A stretch of 64,000 nucleotides of DNA from Leptodontidium sp. MPI-SDFR-AT-0119 (lineage: Eukaryota; Ascomycota; Leotiomycetes; Helotiales; Leptodontidiaceae), in NCBI GenBank assembly GCA_020726505.1, contig JAHLEZ010000014.1, forward strand, positions 558,001 to 622,000. The letters are read 5' to 3'. The notes beneath the pieces are model-generated. The model did not search any database. It saw only the letters and a program-made list of their open reading frames with translations, and had not been told where the DNA came from. Every line of letters begins with the position of its first letter. The first letter of the stretch is position 1. The position numbers and the translations under genes are program-made. Positions 25,595 to 39,446 of the stretch are shown piece after piece.

Positions 25595-28500
25595 TATAAC
25601 ACGAAATCGGTAAGTCGATTAGGGTAGTATTTTCATCTTCAAGACGTGAGTGAGTTGTAATCAGTATTGAGGAATACATGAAGTACCAACGCATCACCAG
25701 CAAAAGAATGCGCCAAGGCACCCTTCAAGGACAACGTTTGAGCCGCCAGTACGCATGGGCGATGTGCAGTCACATTTTTTTGAAGCCGCCCACCAATTGC
25801 CAAGGCACCACACCCGTACTACAAAAAGGCTACTCCTTTCATCTGCATTTCTACACCCACTTGATATCGGGTACCGCTTGAGTGAGGTAGAGTACTCACT
25901 GTACCTGGTTACGGTCAACTCAGCTTCACCAAAAGTGGTCAGGACTACAGATGAAATAGACAAGACACGTAGCTCCACGCACATTACGGGACATTTCTAC
26001 CTGCCAGCATGGTCAATTCGTTGAAGTGGGAACGGCTCCAGAAGGGTGAATCAAAGGCTCGGCATTTTTCTACTTCGTCGCTAGCGATATTGGACCAACA
26101 GGCCAGCGCAATCACAGCTGGGGAAACGAAGGACGGCAATCTTTGCCTTGTATATCATTGCCCAATGTTAAATAAGTAAGCTGATAGCGATACAGCAAAT
26201 TTACATTTCGCAATGCAGTGCAGTGCCGTACAAAACCCAGAAAGCATTCACATCCCAATTGAATAGATTCCCAACCCTTCGGGAACGGCTGCAACATTAT
26301 TAGCCAGCTGAGAAGAGTTGAACGAAATCTGAATCATGCCATATTAACTCAACATTTCGGACAAATGCCTCCATAGACCGTGCTCACACCGAGATGATTA
26401 TCCTTCACACCTTGACATTGGTCTGTTCCTTGGTATCCACATGGCCTGACATTGTATTTGGTGATTATGTGTTTAGGACTCGCGGTGCAATTTCTATACT
26501 TCTAGAAAATGGCGACAACTTAATGAGCCTATCTGGGGATAAATAGTAGGCTCGCCATACCTGGGTATGTACGTCTCTTTGGCATATTTCGAAAGGCTGG
26601 ACTGACTGACTGTATCAGCAGAGGCATAGAAATGAAATCGATGAACCTAACTTGTGATTGATTGACTCGTCTGATCGCGCTGGATGTGTAACAGGGACTT
26701 AGGGATGGTTGAAGATTTGATGGGGATATATGATGCGCTGTGGATTTGTTGAATGCCGAGGGATGAGGCAGGTTGAAATAGTCTGCGTAACCCTTATCAT
26801 TCCTATCATGCAGTCTTCTATGATAGGCCTTGTCTTTCGTCTCTGCTTATGACTCACCTACTGACCTGCATACTCGGTATCTGGTCCTGTAGGTTCTTCT
26901 TTGGACCATAGGTATGCAAGGCCCTCAGCCAATGCATATCTCGATATAAATATCAGTACTCGAGTAATACGCAATGTCCACTGCTGATGGCCCAACTTAT
27001 TCCATCCCTTGGAAGGCAGCGTCGATGACTCACATCACATCCAACGCATCTGTGCGAGGCTGCAGGTGAGCCAATGACCGTGTCAGCCTTGACATGCGCC
27101 ACGCCAATGCAGAGAGAAGTGTCCCTGACGAGCCTAAACGGAGCTGACAGAAGGTAACACTACATTTGGCTATCTCAGAGTCCAAGAGAATCACATGTCG
27201 ATTCGAAATATTACCGCAGAATGCAGATAGAGAAAAACGAATCACGCCGGCACAAGATCAAGTGAAGATGCAATGCTGTACCAGTAACTTCTTTTCATCG
27301 TATAGCTTGCCCGCCAATCTTTATGGTATCTCGTTACACGAAGTGGCTACCCGCGGCTTTAAGGAAAAGCGCTAGAATTATTTCAGGGGCAGGCTCGTGC
27401 TTCCGTCGATACCGTCCGTCAGCTGCGTAAATCAAAGGAGACGGTAGATTACCCATTCCTGGTTCCGGGTCAAAACCTCTTCCTTGCGGTCCTATCTATA
27501 AGACTAGAGTCCTTCGACAAACATTGACAGAGCTTTGGCGGGGATTCCTAAAACTTGAAGTGTCAACAGTCAATCGGCAAGACGAAACGGCCTGACTTGG
27601 ACGAGGAAGACACAGTGGTATTTGTCAATCTCTGCTAGGCAAAACATCCTTCCGCACTTCCTTTTAGTATTCTTTTATAGCTTAGAGTCTTGTTCTTGTA
27701 GGAAATAATTTCACAAGACTGGGAAGGTCCGTGAAACCGAGCCCCTTCACTTGCTACGAGCTACTCGACGAAGTATCTCTTCACGTCCCAGACTACGGCG
27801 ACTAGATGCGCCAAATAATCATGACGAAGGAAGAAATTAGCGGTTTTTTTTCCCTACTGCACCCAAAACTCTATTTTGGGTTGGGTGGCATGGGCTCCAG
27901 ATCCAGGATGGAGTTTACTTTTGGATTTGGATGTTACGAGCTCGGAATTTGGAAGCCTAAGAGGGGCAGGAAACCAGCACTGAACGAGTTCCAAAATACA
28001 GGCTTGAAATACTATGAGGTCTCTGGATCGTTTTGACGTGGAATGAAAGGTGCTTGAGGGTGCTGTGGGGGGGAGGGGGGACTTCTGCTCGAAATACTCC
28101 ACCTCCGCCATCCATGATGGAAGCCGGTCAATCAGGAAGCTAGAAAGTCAGGCCTTTCCTTTCCAAGTTTGTTTCTTCTGTCCTTCATGTTTTATTCTGC
28201 GCTTGCTTGGAATACTTTATTTCAGGGTGCACATGAGGAACTCAAATGAGTGTGAATAGGTTTGACTTTTTCGACCGCCCAAATTGATGTAGCTTTCTCG
28301 ATCCAGTGGTTGGTGGCGAGTCTGGAGGTGATATTGTAGGCACCAGAAGAACGCAGTTATCCAATTGAGGTCTCCCCGCGGTTTGAATTTAAAAAGGTCA
28401 CTGGTGAAGTCGGGAAACTCAATACTTCACTAGGTATCTTCGGGATGCATTTTTAGCTGGGCATAACTGTATTCAACCACTTACTTCTCAGATACCAACG

Positions 28501-29766
28501 ATGCCCAGCAAATATAAGTGAGCCAGGTATCAAATGCTATTCATAGTCAAGAGTCGATCAATTAGTACCTCTAAAAGATCAATCTCATTTAAAACCCCGA
28601 ATTGATGCCTCACTATCGCGAAACCATTGTATATTTATTTCGCAATGTCTTGTGGTACCTATGGGTAAAGGTGCAGGAATTTTTGGAGTCGTGCGTAGCA
28701 TCATAGATAGTTTAAGGGTATGCAGATTTAAAACATGGCAGTTTGAGCGACACTCAGTCATTGGTCCGGGTGTGGCACTGGGTGAAGTCGATTTGAATCG
28801 AAAAGGGTTCGGTAGGAAAGTAAACATCACGTGCCAAGCTCATGTGGCTCGGGTTACGCCCTTACTTTTCTCACGAGCTCTAGCTTGCTCCCACAGACCT
28901 CAACATTCAGTGCCTTTTTGTTTTGCATCCAGGTGAAGTTCGCCAAGTGGTTTCTGCCTTGGCCAAGGCGCGGATGCTAGCGTCCTTCAGAAGTACATCG
29001 GCATCGGCTTCTCATTTCCTCTAATATATGAGCTCTGTTCACACAGCGTCCTGAGAACTTGATTGTCACCTTGCATCTTAAAATGTATTTAGCACTGTAT
29101 ATAGGGCTCGGTATATAAATGTCTTCTACGTGAGACCTGCTTGACAGGTCTGCTCCAATCATAGCACGAATATCGTAGCCGAAGCAACATAGGTTACGTT
29201 ACTGCTCATGAGTGTTACACAAATAAAACTACAAGGGGCCTTTGGATCAGGGAGCACAATTAGTTTGAAAATTTATTAGAGCACAACAAATTCGTTATTC
29301 TTTTTCCACGAATCAAATAGCAAGCATGTCATTTTTTCAAATACAAACACGAAAAGGGGCTAGTTGGCGCTATCCCTGCAGTGGCTAGAGCGCCCCGGCT
29401 CGGCTCGTTCCTAGCGGCAAGGCTTCCAACATCACCTCAATCATCGTCCATTCAGCCTTGATAGTAGATATCTCCCAGTTGCACTGAAGAGTCCCCTTCT
29501 TTGCTCATGCACTTCTCACTTCTCGCCAGTCATCAGTTCAAAAACAACCAAGATTCGGTGCTTGGACAGTAGGCAAGATGGAGATTAGTAAAAGAGCGGT
29601 CTGATTAACTTTAGTACCTAGGAAACAGCTTCATTTGACAAAGGACGACCCCGAGCACGAAAATTTCAACCAGCCGGACATATTCGAACTTGGAAAACAA
29701 TTCCACAGAGCTCCCTTCCACTTCGTGCCTTTACTGCAGCACCACTGCTCCCCCCCAACTACCGCT
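25595..29766. other. 4-kb unassigned region
   Basis: No exon chain, domain or RNA gene was recognised on either strand. Open frames are short and scattered (for example 25694-25984 minus and 28585-28830 minus). It separates the kinase pseudogene from the second DUF6594 gene and is probably intergenic or decayed sequence. Confidence 0.4.
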
Positions 29767-31280
29767 TCAAGTCGATGGATTGGCAGTAGCATTTCCGGCG
29801 CTTATATTCCCGAGGAACATCACCACAATTGCGCTGTACCTATAATGATATCAGCGTGCGGATTTCTGAGATTGGGAGCTGTCATACGTAGCAGTAGAGA
29901 CGAAAACCTCGTACACTTGTGCGCCAGTGACCACGGACACGACGACGGAGAACAAGATGATGAAGATGGAGGCGGTGACGGCCATCAAGGAGCGGCTCAT
30001 TGGTATCAAAAACAACAGAAATACCGGGGCCAGGAGGATGCCAACCGTTGTGAGGACTAAGAGGAGGCCAGCGAAGGCTTTCAAACGTGATGCAGAATAG
30101 TATGTGACAAGCCTGTCATCAGTTTTCTTGCGTTCGTTCTCAGTTATAAGGCGTTGCTTCGTTCCATTATCAGCATGGTAGCGATATCACTACAATGACG
30201 GTCCACACAGTCTACATACCTTGAGTAGCTTCCATGGCCAGCTTTTGAGTCGGTTCTGGATGAAGATTTCGAAGTAGCTGGTGCTGTCTCCTTTGATACT
30301 GAGAAAGTCTTCCTCGTAGAGTATGAAGTCCCAGTATCCTGTAGCAAGGGGCTTGTACCGCCAGATCCAGTTGAAAAGTGCTTTATGGACGCGTTTGGGA
30401 GGTTTTCCGAGGGCTTGCATCTGCGCATGGCGGAGGACGAGCTCGTCTATTTCCACACATTAGACTCGACACTTGACCCAGTGGGCAACACGACCTACCG
30501 TATTCCTTGAGTTTCACTTTAATCTTGTCGATTAAGATGTTTTGCTCTTCGTCCCAGCCAGCCTTGTGTTTGATTCGTTTCAAGCGGTGGCTTGTGATAG
30601 GGTTGTCGTTGTCCCGCTTGTCGAGTTCGTGGAGCTGCTTCTCGAGTTCCGTGAGTTCGACTTCGCAGTGGTGGATGATGCGGTTGTGGCAGGTCTTGAA
30701 TCCTCGGTAGATCTGACAGTCGTCGTCACTGGAGACGAAGGTTGCAAGTCGAGGAAAGCCATTTGGAACCTTCTGGTCTGCCACCCTGTGTCAGTGTGCT
30801 GGTTCAGTCTGGTATATTCCGAAAGGCCGCGCCTACAATATTCTTTTCTCAAGTTGTGGTAGCCTTGCTCACGAAATAGACGTTCTTCCTCTGTTTTCCT
30901 CTCTTGAGCCGTAGGTCTGGGGCCAAAAGTCGTGGAGATGCGGCGGAGATTGATCTTGACGAAGGAATCTATTCACAGAACAAGCATTCTGTCAGCAAAC
31001 TTCGCAGATAGCCCCGTACGAGCTTCTTACCTTTGAGTTCAGGGTCCTCTTGTACTTGTGCTGTTCCCTCGGCAGAACCTGGTGCCAATATTCCACTTGC
31101 TGTCTGAATTTCGGAGCCCTCGTCCAAAGTTGGAGGTTGCAGACCAGACCTATGCCTCACACCTTCAACCTCCATTTCATCTAGAGGTAAGCCTTGCTCT
31201 TCTCTATTCTCATTAGCAGCTTCATTGTTTCCCGATAGCGGGCGGAGGAGTCTCTTGACGGAGGGGATGATATCTGCCAT
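29767..31280 (-). CDS. DUF6594 family membrane protein, copy 2
   Basis: Six exons, 31280..31031, 30968..30873, 30777..30499, 30446..30220, 30156..29888 and 29839..29767, give 397 residues, with all phases consistent and introns of 48-95 nt. The start is taken at MADIIPSVKRLL; the open frame extends upstream only without an ATG. Exon 3 carries the family hallmark NGFPRLATFVSSDDDCQIYRGF followed by a Glu/Leu-rich helix (ELTELEKQLHELD). Exon 4 has YDELVLRHAQ and an aromatic-rich block. Exons 5-6 encode LVTYYSASRL and three hydrophobic segments (FAGLLLVLTTVGILLAPVFLLF, MAVTASIFIILFSVVVSVV and SAIVVMFLGN). Layout, order and exon lengths match copy 1 about 11 kb away on the same strand. One acceptor is ambiguous: AG at 30779..30778 (used here) keeps the frame, while an AG six bases upstream would break it. 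Function unknown. Confidence 0.87.
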
Positions 31281-34200
31281 CACTGCAACGGCAACAGTAG
31301 GGGCAACAACGAGGATGAATCCGCCCAAGCCTCACGATGCTCGAGATGAACTCCATCTCGAGCCTTTCGCATGTACTGCTCCTCCTAACTTACCGCCGGG
31401 CTCTTCGCTGCCCAGCTGGCGGCCAGTTCAGAGGTTGTTGTGTGCCTAACGTGGTGCAGCACAAGACAGGGCCGGCAAAAGATGACCACACACCACCTCG
31501 AAAAGACGCGGACAAATGAGAGCAACGCACAAAAATACACTCGTCTAGCAGTCCTTTACCATGGCGAAGCTATGTTTTCGATATCCCAACTGGCTGGATT
31601 ATGTTTTCATGGGATGGTAGGGGGTTTGAGCAAATGGCAGGCACGGAACGGGGCACTTTTGGGGGTACTTTGGGAAGGAAAAACGGAGGAAATGGGTCAG
31701 TGGGCATAGGTCTTCTTATAGAGAGGAAACATCCCTGGGAATGTGCTTAGATGATGCTTTGGACGCCATTGGATCGACTCTTCAAACTCGTGACAAGGCG
31801 CGGCAGCCCAACGAGCCCGTTCAAACGAGGCTCAGAACGAAGAGATCAGAGATCTTTGTGAACCCATTGCTTTTCTACTATCTTATCGAAACCTGATGTC
31901 ATTGTTCTCCGTGATGCCTTTTGGAGAATACTCGACGCCGAAAGTAATGTCCCAAAAAATTTCTATTTTTCGGTCCCCAGATTATTTCCCATCTCATTAT
32001 CTATTTCATTACCCATTACCCATCCAGAAATTCCTCCTATTTTTGTCGCCCTCCCAGTGCATTGATTCTTAGCCCCTCCACTACAGGCTCAACATATTTA
32101 AATTCTTCGAATTAATACAGTCTCATCTGCATTAATTGGCAAGTCAAGTGGAGGAGCTTCCCTGAGTACCTCCAGTTCCCTCAGTTCCCTCCTCGATTTC
32201 TGGTGGATCATTGACTACTGGATCCTATAACCAATTAAATCAATACCACTCAGATGGTGGGAGATTCAGCTCACTTCTCCCTCCGGTCCTGGTTCGACAT
32301 CAAAGGGCATTTTATGCTTTGTCCTAGCCGTAGCCACCCTCTTCTGGCGTTCTTAGCCAAAGTTTCCCGTCGATGCAGGGTCCAAAACAAAGCCTTCGCT
32401 ACGCCGTTTGATCCCCAAGCCTAAGCTATTGTTTGTATCTTTTGCAGCTTTGGATTCGGCAGGACAATCGTTCGAGATCTGACCGAGGAATACAGGTAGG
32501 TTCTAGAGCTTTTCGAGAGCTTGAGACAGGTCAGCACAGATCTTTCCTGGAGCTAGATTCGTACTACCTCAAATAGAGTCGCAGATCTACAAAGATTTGG
32601 AGGATTTCGTGCCTCCGGAATCAATAGTAGAGAGCTTTGAATCTACCGGATGTCTGTTTCCGCTTTCCTCCAAAAGTTGTAGTATATTCAAGGTCTTGAC
32701 TGGTTCCATGAGAAACAACCAAACTGCCTATTCCAAACCACCTCGCTTGATGTTCTTGTATATCATGGCAGGAAAGATGCTCTTCTGAAATGGTCGAGGA
32801 TCTCTGTCACACAGACTACGGTCGAAATACGACGCGCCACATCATATGTGACTGAAATCAGAGATCAGTCCAGGCCAGGTCTTTCGCAGACTTGGTGCAT
32901 CCAGCAGCAGCTAGTCCCAGTCTGCGCCGTATCAAATAACCTGGTCTGCTGCAGTGTCCCTTTTCTTGTCGGGTAGATAGACGTCGACTGGCTGTTGTGA
33001 GGCTGTCGAGGCAAGGAGCAGAGCTTGCTGGGGGGGCATTTGTCGGTCAAGCATCGCTCATGGAGTAAAGGGCCTTTCCCCGGGATTCGCAGACCGTCCG
33101 TGCCGGCCAGTAGAAGAGCTCTATCATTGAGCAGCGCGCTGAGTCTGGAGATGGCTCGCCCGGCTCATGAGGAGTTCCAAGTTCAAATTCCGTCTCGTGC
33201 CATCCAGTTCTGTTGCGGCACCAGCCGAACATCCCTGCTGTTAATCATCACCAATATCTTTTCTTTCCCACAACTCTCTCCATCGACGTCAGAAGAAATT
33301 CCTGTGAAAATACCTCTTCAATTACCAGCATGCAGAGGGTGGACAATCCCTAAGAAACACTCCCGAAAAATATACACATGCAACAGTCCGGCTTCTTGAT
33401 GGCATGGGGATCTATGGCCCTTAGGCAGCTTTCCAATACTCGTGGCGGGCTTCCCAGCAGAAGACAGCCAATTGGGACACAGGAGTCGACAACACCCACC
33501 AGGTATCTATCTCCCCGCAAAGACTCAATTCCGTTGATATGTTCATCAACGCGTTGTACTTAACGTGACGACAGATTCCAACGGCCCAAAGCTGGGAATT
33601 TGTTGGGGACAAGAAACAACTACACAAAAGCATGAACAGTGCGGAAACTTGTGGAACGAATGCTGGAAAAGGGCATGAAAGCAACATGGGAATTGACTCA
33701 ATTGAATTCCAATTGCGCAAAACAAATCCAAAAATCTAACTGGAATTTCATTCTATCGTGGGGGACTTTGCGAACCACCTCAAACAGGGCGAACAGAACG
33801 CGAGGGATAGACAGGCGGACGGACGGACGGGATGGCTTGGAGAAGCGAGACCCTTTGAACACCCCTGAAGAAACAGTGTTGGAAATGTTTGGGACATGAC
33901 GGGAATGAATGATGACTTCGGATAAGGCGTTGCAGCAGCAGCAGCAGCGAATCCCATCGAAAGACGCCCCTCCACATGCGACTTGGCCTTGAGTGGACAG
34001 CAGCAGCAGCCTTGCCGCTGCTGCAAGTCGCTGGATCTAATCACCCTATGCAAAGGAGTGCACACGGCCGGCCTTGCCGTCTCTCTTGATACCACCCTGA
34101 CAAGTAACAACAAGCTGCGCAGTTGGAGGACTCGATGGAGAAGTTGCTCCGTTGTCAAGCTCGAAGTCAGTGAAGATACGAACCAATCGAGGCGGATGTT

Positions 34201-37200
34201 GGGAAGTGTACAAGCATGCTAGGTTTGAGCAACAGAGAAAGGACACTTGCCGAGGAAAAGCAAGATACACAGTTCTCTCGAAACGAGATCCTGAGACCCT
34301 GTCTCCACAACAAGAGCTATAATAAGCTGGAGACAAAAAAGGGTGGAGGCTCATACAAATATTGTACGTGGCCCAAGAGCCCACTGTAGTCCGGAGGCTG
34401 CCGAGACAAGATTGTGCTGAGTTGAGTTGCTCGCACATTAAAGTCGAGATAGCTGCAGATAGGCGGTTGAAGATGGGGACGAAGGGACGAGGGAAGAGGG
34501 GAGAGGAGAGGCTGTTCTACTATATATCCTTTTCCTCAAGCGCCCGCCCGCGTCCGTTAAACCTTGTTGTGGAACGTCCGTCGAAAGGCCACAGGGTTAC
34601 CTAGGTAGGTTTGGGGTGGCCATGTGCTCTCAGTATCACATACAAGCATACTTGTATCCCTACTTGTATCTGGCTCATCAAGATCCATCCAAACGAAAAG
34701 AGTTGGTTTGATCCTAGTGCTCTTTGCTTCGGATTTGCTATCTCATCGCCATCCCCCCACTACTGGAACCACGGAATATCGCCCCAGTTTGGGCACCCAC
34801 CAACGCGCACCTCAAACGGATATACGATAGATTCCTTTTCCTCGAATCATATCATAAGTTGGCCATTCTACTTCAAGCCTCCCTGGCATCTCCAACTGAT
34901 GGTACCGGAGGGCAAGGCCCACGCCACGCGGCCAAAATCCATGCATCAGAGAGCGCTTCGCCCAATCAGGAGCAGTTCGATTTCAGCCAGGCCAGAGGAG
35001 CTTGTTCCCGAAAGGGACTCTTACTTGATGATAGAGCCGTGGCTTAAGATCGGGAGAAAAGAGGATCAAAGCTGAAGGGGAGACCCTCTCCTAGAAGACG
35101 AGAATGTAATTGCGTCCTGCAGTCACTATTCTTCGACTTTTATGGCCATTTTCTTGCACTGGACACGGTCAGCTTGTCACCAACTCAGCAACGCCGAATA
35201 TCTCCCATAGCCGTGGGATACAATGACCTGCCCGTTCCCGTCGCTTTGGATCCAGAGGAGTTAGCTTTGCGAGGCCTAGGGGACCTCGAAAAGCGTTCTA
35301 GACAGTGCAGGATCACCACGGCGTATTCTACAACATACAACTTCACAGTCCGTTGGCACGACCTAGACAGCTACTGTACAAATGTATTTGATTTACTGAA
35401 AAGTATACGGTATCTTTCTTTTCTGATAGCCCAGTCACATTCATGGTCTAGTTTTACCATAGATTGCGTCTAAACCTCGAAGGCCACCTAGCAAACAAGT
35501 TCCTCTCGGCTCCATTGCTTCCTCGAAAGTCAGCGAAAACTACCTTCTCGTCCAACTCGACAGGTGTTCAACGAAAATACCTCCCTCGAGCTTGTGCAAG
35601 CAAGGCACAGTAGGTTTTACCAGATACAATTCGTAACCAAGCAAGGCAACTTTCCCTTCCAGACTTCCTCCTCCAAGTCTTTACCGATCCCCTCGAACGA
35701 AGAGCACTTGGATACACCAGGCATAAGCGGAAGTGAAATGTAGAGGAGCACTTCAACAAAAGCCTCCTGTATTTTCGCCTTGTTGAGACCTACTCGAGTG
35801 TTTCCGTGAATGCCTACTCCCCCTCTTCCTCCTCCTCTTCGATACCACCATACTCTCTAACGCAAGAAAGCCGACTTTCGAACTTCGAGGCAACTATGAG
35901 GGCAGAGGGACTCTACTAGAAACACCTGTACAAGTCATTCTTGTCCATACATCTGTTAGGGGGATACTACAGCGCAAGTTCTCTACATCTCTTCGATGCT
36001 AGAAGCTCACTCTGTTGCTGATGCGGGAATTGGAACGGAGAAAGACTATGGGGCTAGCCATGCCAGAAGACAAGCATCACAGCCAATACGGTACCGCACG
36101 GCAAGGCACAACTCGACTTCAACAGGACAGGATGGGTACCTTGCATTCAATCTTGGATCTGCTACCCTCGAAGAAGAATAAAATCAGGTTGGTCCCATTG
36201 AACGCCGCTTCGAGCGAGTACGGCAGTTTACAGGCACCTTCCTCGGAAGACACCACGAGTTGTACAACATAGCCCAATTATTCCTGCACCTCAACAAGTC
36301 AGATAATCAACATCCTCGGCTCTTCACCCTCGAAAATGTCTGATATACCGAGCAGACCCCAACGCTGATCCTGTGGACGAGTTGAGCGGGTTCTATATTT
36401 GCGCAGTTTCCTCACCGTTTCGCTTCGTTCAGGGGCAGGAGGGCGAGTGCATGCCTCGGTACGGACGCTCGATCAAAACAGAAAGAATTGTCTCCCCATT
36501 CCTGCTAGAGTGTTGCCTTTATGTCGAAAGCGAACCGGCCGTACATTTCCACTGCGTTCACCATCCTTCCCTCTTTCTTCGATGGGACTGCGGCTTCAGA
36601 TACCAAAATCAAGTCGGCGGACAGGCCAGAGGATTCCGACACTTACGAGCTTGGATGGTTGGGCAGTCAACAACAAATACGGAGATGCGATACTATGAAA
36701 GCAAATTTCAATCGAGAAGCAGAGTATGCGATGACAAGAACCTACTAACTCTTAGGGTATGCTAGATATGGCGGGCTTGAAATATTAAAAGAAACAAGCC
36801 ACGACCAAGGTCGCAGAGTATACCTCCTTCAAGTGACAGTCCTGAAAGACCTGAGTATATATCGTAGGTTTTAGAGTCCCACGGGTAACTAAGAAGCGTG
36901 TTGAATGCAGCCAGGCTAGATTCCAATGATTCAACAACCATTCTTGTGGGATTTGGGACGAGAGCATGACATGCAAACCGCAGGGTATTTGTTTCATGTA
37001 AGACCTTCAAGAGATGTAGCAATACTAAATCTGAGTAGTACCAACTTCCAAGGAGGATTCTCTTGTTGTCTATGCTTTCTTTTGGTTGTCACAAATTGGC
37101 CATTGCTTTTCTGGTGTCTGGGCCGCGCTGCCCAAATGTGTCGACGGGACAACGGATGATGGAAGGCCGAGAAGCTGCAATTAAGAGCTTATAACCAGAG

Positions 37201-37845
37201 ATGTCTCGTCTTCTGATTTCACATCCATTCGCAAACAAGGAGAATCTGAACTAGATACGAGGGTGTTTCCTGATGAGGCAATACGCGGCTCGGCATCCAC
37301 CCCACAGAGCTTCAGAGCTTCAGAGCTTGTATCAAGAAAAGTTCTCTCCTCTACCTACGTAGTGAATCCATTCATTACCTTTGTTTGGAGGGGTTTGGAG
37401 TTCCTACAGTGCAGTATCTGTATACGGTATATGTCATGTGTCAATGCCCTACGCCGACGATTGCCTCGGCTGGAAAGTAATACTTTCTCACTTTCAACCC
37501 CTCTAGGCTCCCCCAGCTGCTCAAAGTGCACGTTACGCTCTTGAAATACGTGTTCCCGCAATTGGACCTGTTCACCTGCTCACAATTTTCGTATCCCCTA
37601 CATCAGGCGGTCCAGCGCCAAGTCGAGTTACTGCAGTGACACTTCGTATCCCATTATCCAGATTTATCCTCGGCCCGGATCCAGGGGACACAGGATATTT
37701 TGAGAACACAACACATTTAACGGATTACTCAAAGATGTATATATCGCCCAACTGTTTTGACCTCTCTGGTATGTCTTGATCTAGTAATCTAGTCAAATTT
37801 AAATCGTTGCACCTCTTCTAGTCGCCTCACCACTTGCTGTCCAAA
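31281..37845. other. 6.5-kb unassigned region, possibly decayed coding DNA
   Basis: No intact gene was recognised. Some plus-strand frames look protein-like but are interrupted. 35174-35473 contains LDPEELALRGLGDLEKR followed by a short cysteine-containing stretch, resembling a Kex2-type propeptide end, but has no signal peptide upstream. 35780-36270 has two adjacent frames that continue one another with stops between. Both could be remnants. The 31.3-32.0 kb part is the presumed promoter of DUF6594 copy 2. Confidence 0.35.
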
Positions 37846-38279
37846 ATGATGTTTCTCAGTATCTTCACACTAGTCGCTACGGTACTCATTACCACAGCGA
37901 CAGCGATGGAATTCTTTTGTGGGCCAAATACCAAAGGAGGATGCTGCGCACAGTTCTTCACGAATCCATTCGATCAGTATGCATCTGGGGTTGGCTGTTC
38001 GTGCCCATTTCTTTTCCCTTAGAAAACCATCAGCATTTGCGCTCTATCACAAAATTTCAACAGCAAACATCGCTTATGTTCTTTTTTTCTTCTAGGCGAG
38101 TTTGCTGCTGCAATAATACCTTCAACATCGACAGCAAGTGAAACCGAGTGGAATTGCAGAGACGGACTAACGGCAGGATGTTGTACTCTGGATGTACGTC
38201 ATTCCTTTCTTTTTGACGGACCTGTAGTTTGATCTCACGGCACAAGTACTTGTACTGACACCGGCGCAACCTGAAGGGC
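37846..38279 (+). CDS. Candidate small cysteine-rich secreted protein
   Basis: The ATG at 37846 starts a strong signal peptide (MMFLSIFTLVATVLITTATA) followed by EFFCGPNTKGGCCAQFF and a stop at 38020-38022 if unspliced. Splicing from about 38001 (GTTCGT donor) to a TTCTTCTAG acceptor ending at about 38096 would restore a GVGC motif and add an exon with WNCRDGLTAGCCTLD up to a GTACGT donor. This gives a C..CC..C..C..CC arrangement, reminiscent of hydrophobin-like or effector-like secreted proteins. The last exon is unresolved: one acceptor gives no further cysteine, another reads a TCTDTGAT ending in the wrong phase. The end coordinate is therefore approximate. A Ser/Thr-rich frame at about 38329-38449 might belong to a longer form. 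Treat the fold assignment as inference only. Confidence 0.42.
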
Positions 38280-39446
38280 GTGGATAGACCACCTAGTCCT
38301 TGGCTCTGCGACTTGAGGCTTCACGCAGCGGATGGATCAATCATAACTTCTACCACTACTTCTAGTTCAACAAGATCATCCAGCTCGACAAGCTCATCGG
38401 AAACATCGAGTTCAATCACAAGCTCCTCGACGAAGAAATGTACCTGAGCACGGAGATGGTAGGGATGGAAGGCGGGGAAATGTGATGGTGGACTTGGTAT
38501 GACGAGGTGGTTTCTTCTTGTATTTTCTGCAATTCTACCGTTATCCAAGATCAGAGACAAATTGAAGATTCACGTGCCTTCAAATATGCAAACAAGGTAA
38601 ATCAACACTTCTAAAACGAGAAGAAAAAAAAATAATTTTTTTTTGGGCACTTCGAGTCTCAATGTATGCCCAAACTCCTACTCCGAACTTCCAGTAAATA
38701 CTCACCTAGTCTGTATCCAGAGCAAGGTCCACTTGTCTCGCCGCAAGGCCAGACGACCTTACCTGCACAGGAACTGACAGTTCTCACCATGGTCCAACCA
38801 GCATCTGGCACCATTACGAGAACAGACGCTTGGTACCGGCCCGCTGCGCAACAAATTCGGAGCTCCAAAGTACTCCTCAAAAGTTCTCTACTAGGATACT
38901 CTGGGCCTCTCCGCGTTATTGCTTTTGCCGTGGAGTTCTACACCGTAGGGAAGAGAAGAAAACACAGAGATCCGTGTTGTTTTCTTAGTCTTCATTAAGC
39001 GAATCCAGAAGCTTGTGGGCCTCATTTCCGCGGCCCTTTCTACCTTTTTCGCCACCATGAATTGATACCAGGGACGTGAAGTGTTATGTAGAAATACCTT
39101 TTGTATATTTTCTGTAGACGCTTGACAGAGAACCCTTAAACGTAAAGCTTGATAGTTTAGGTTAGCGTTTACCTCGCGTAGAGCTTTTCAGTCGTGTCTA
39201 ATTCACTACAACATGTCAAGCATGAACTCGGCTGGAATAACTCTACATTGCTTTCCGATGGTGAGAATAGGGAAAACAGCAAGATGCGTGGGCCACTGAA
39301 GCGTCATCCTCGACCAGACCATTCTATTTTATTTTTCAACCTCCCTACTCCCTACTCCTGCTTCACTTTTCATAACTCATTATGCCAGCCTCTACCACAC
39401 GAATGATTAGACTGGCTGCCACATTGTTCACTCATAAAGGTCTCGT
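38280..39446. other. Spacer, no gene seen
   Basis: It contains the short Ser/Thr-rich plus-strand frame near 38329-38449 mentioned with the preceding gene, an A/T homopolymer patch near 38623-38645, and nothing else I can support. Confidence 0.4.
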
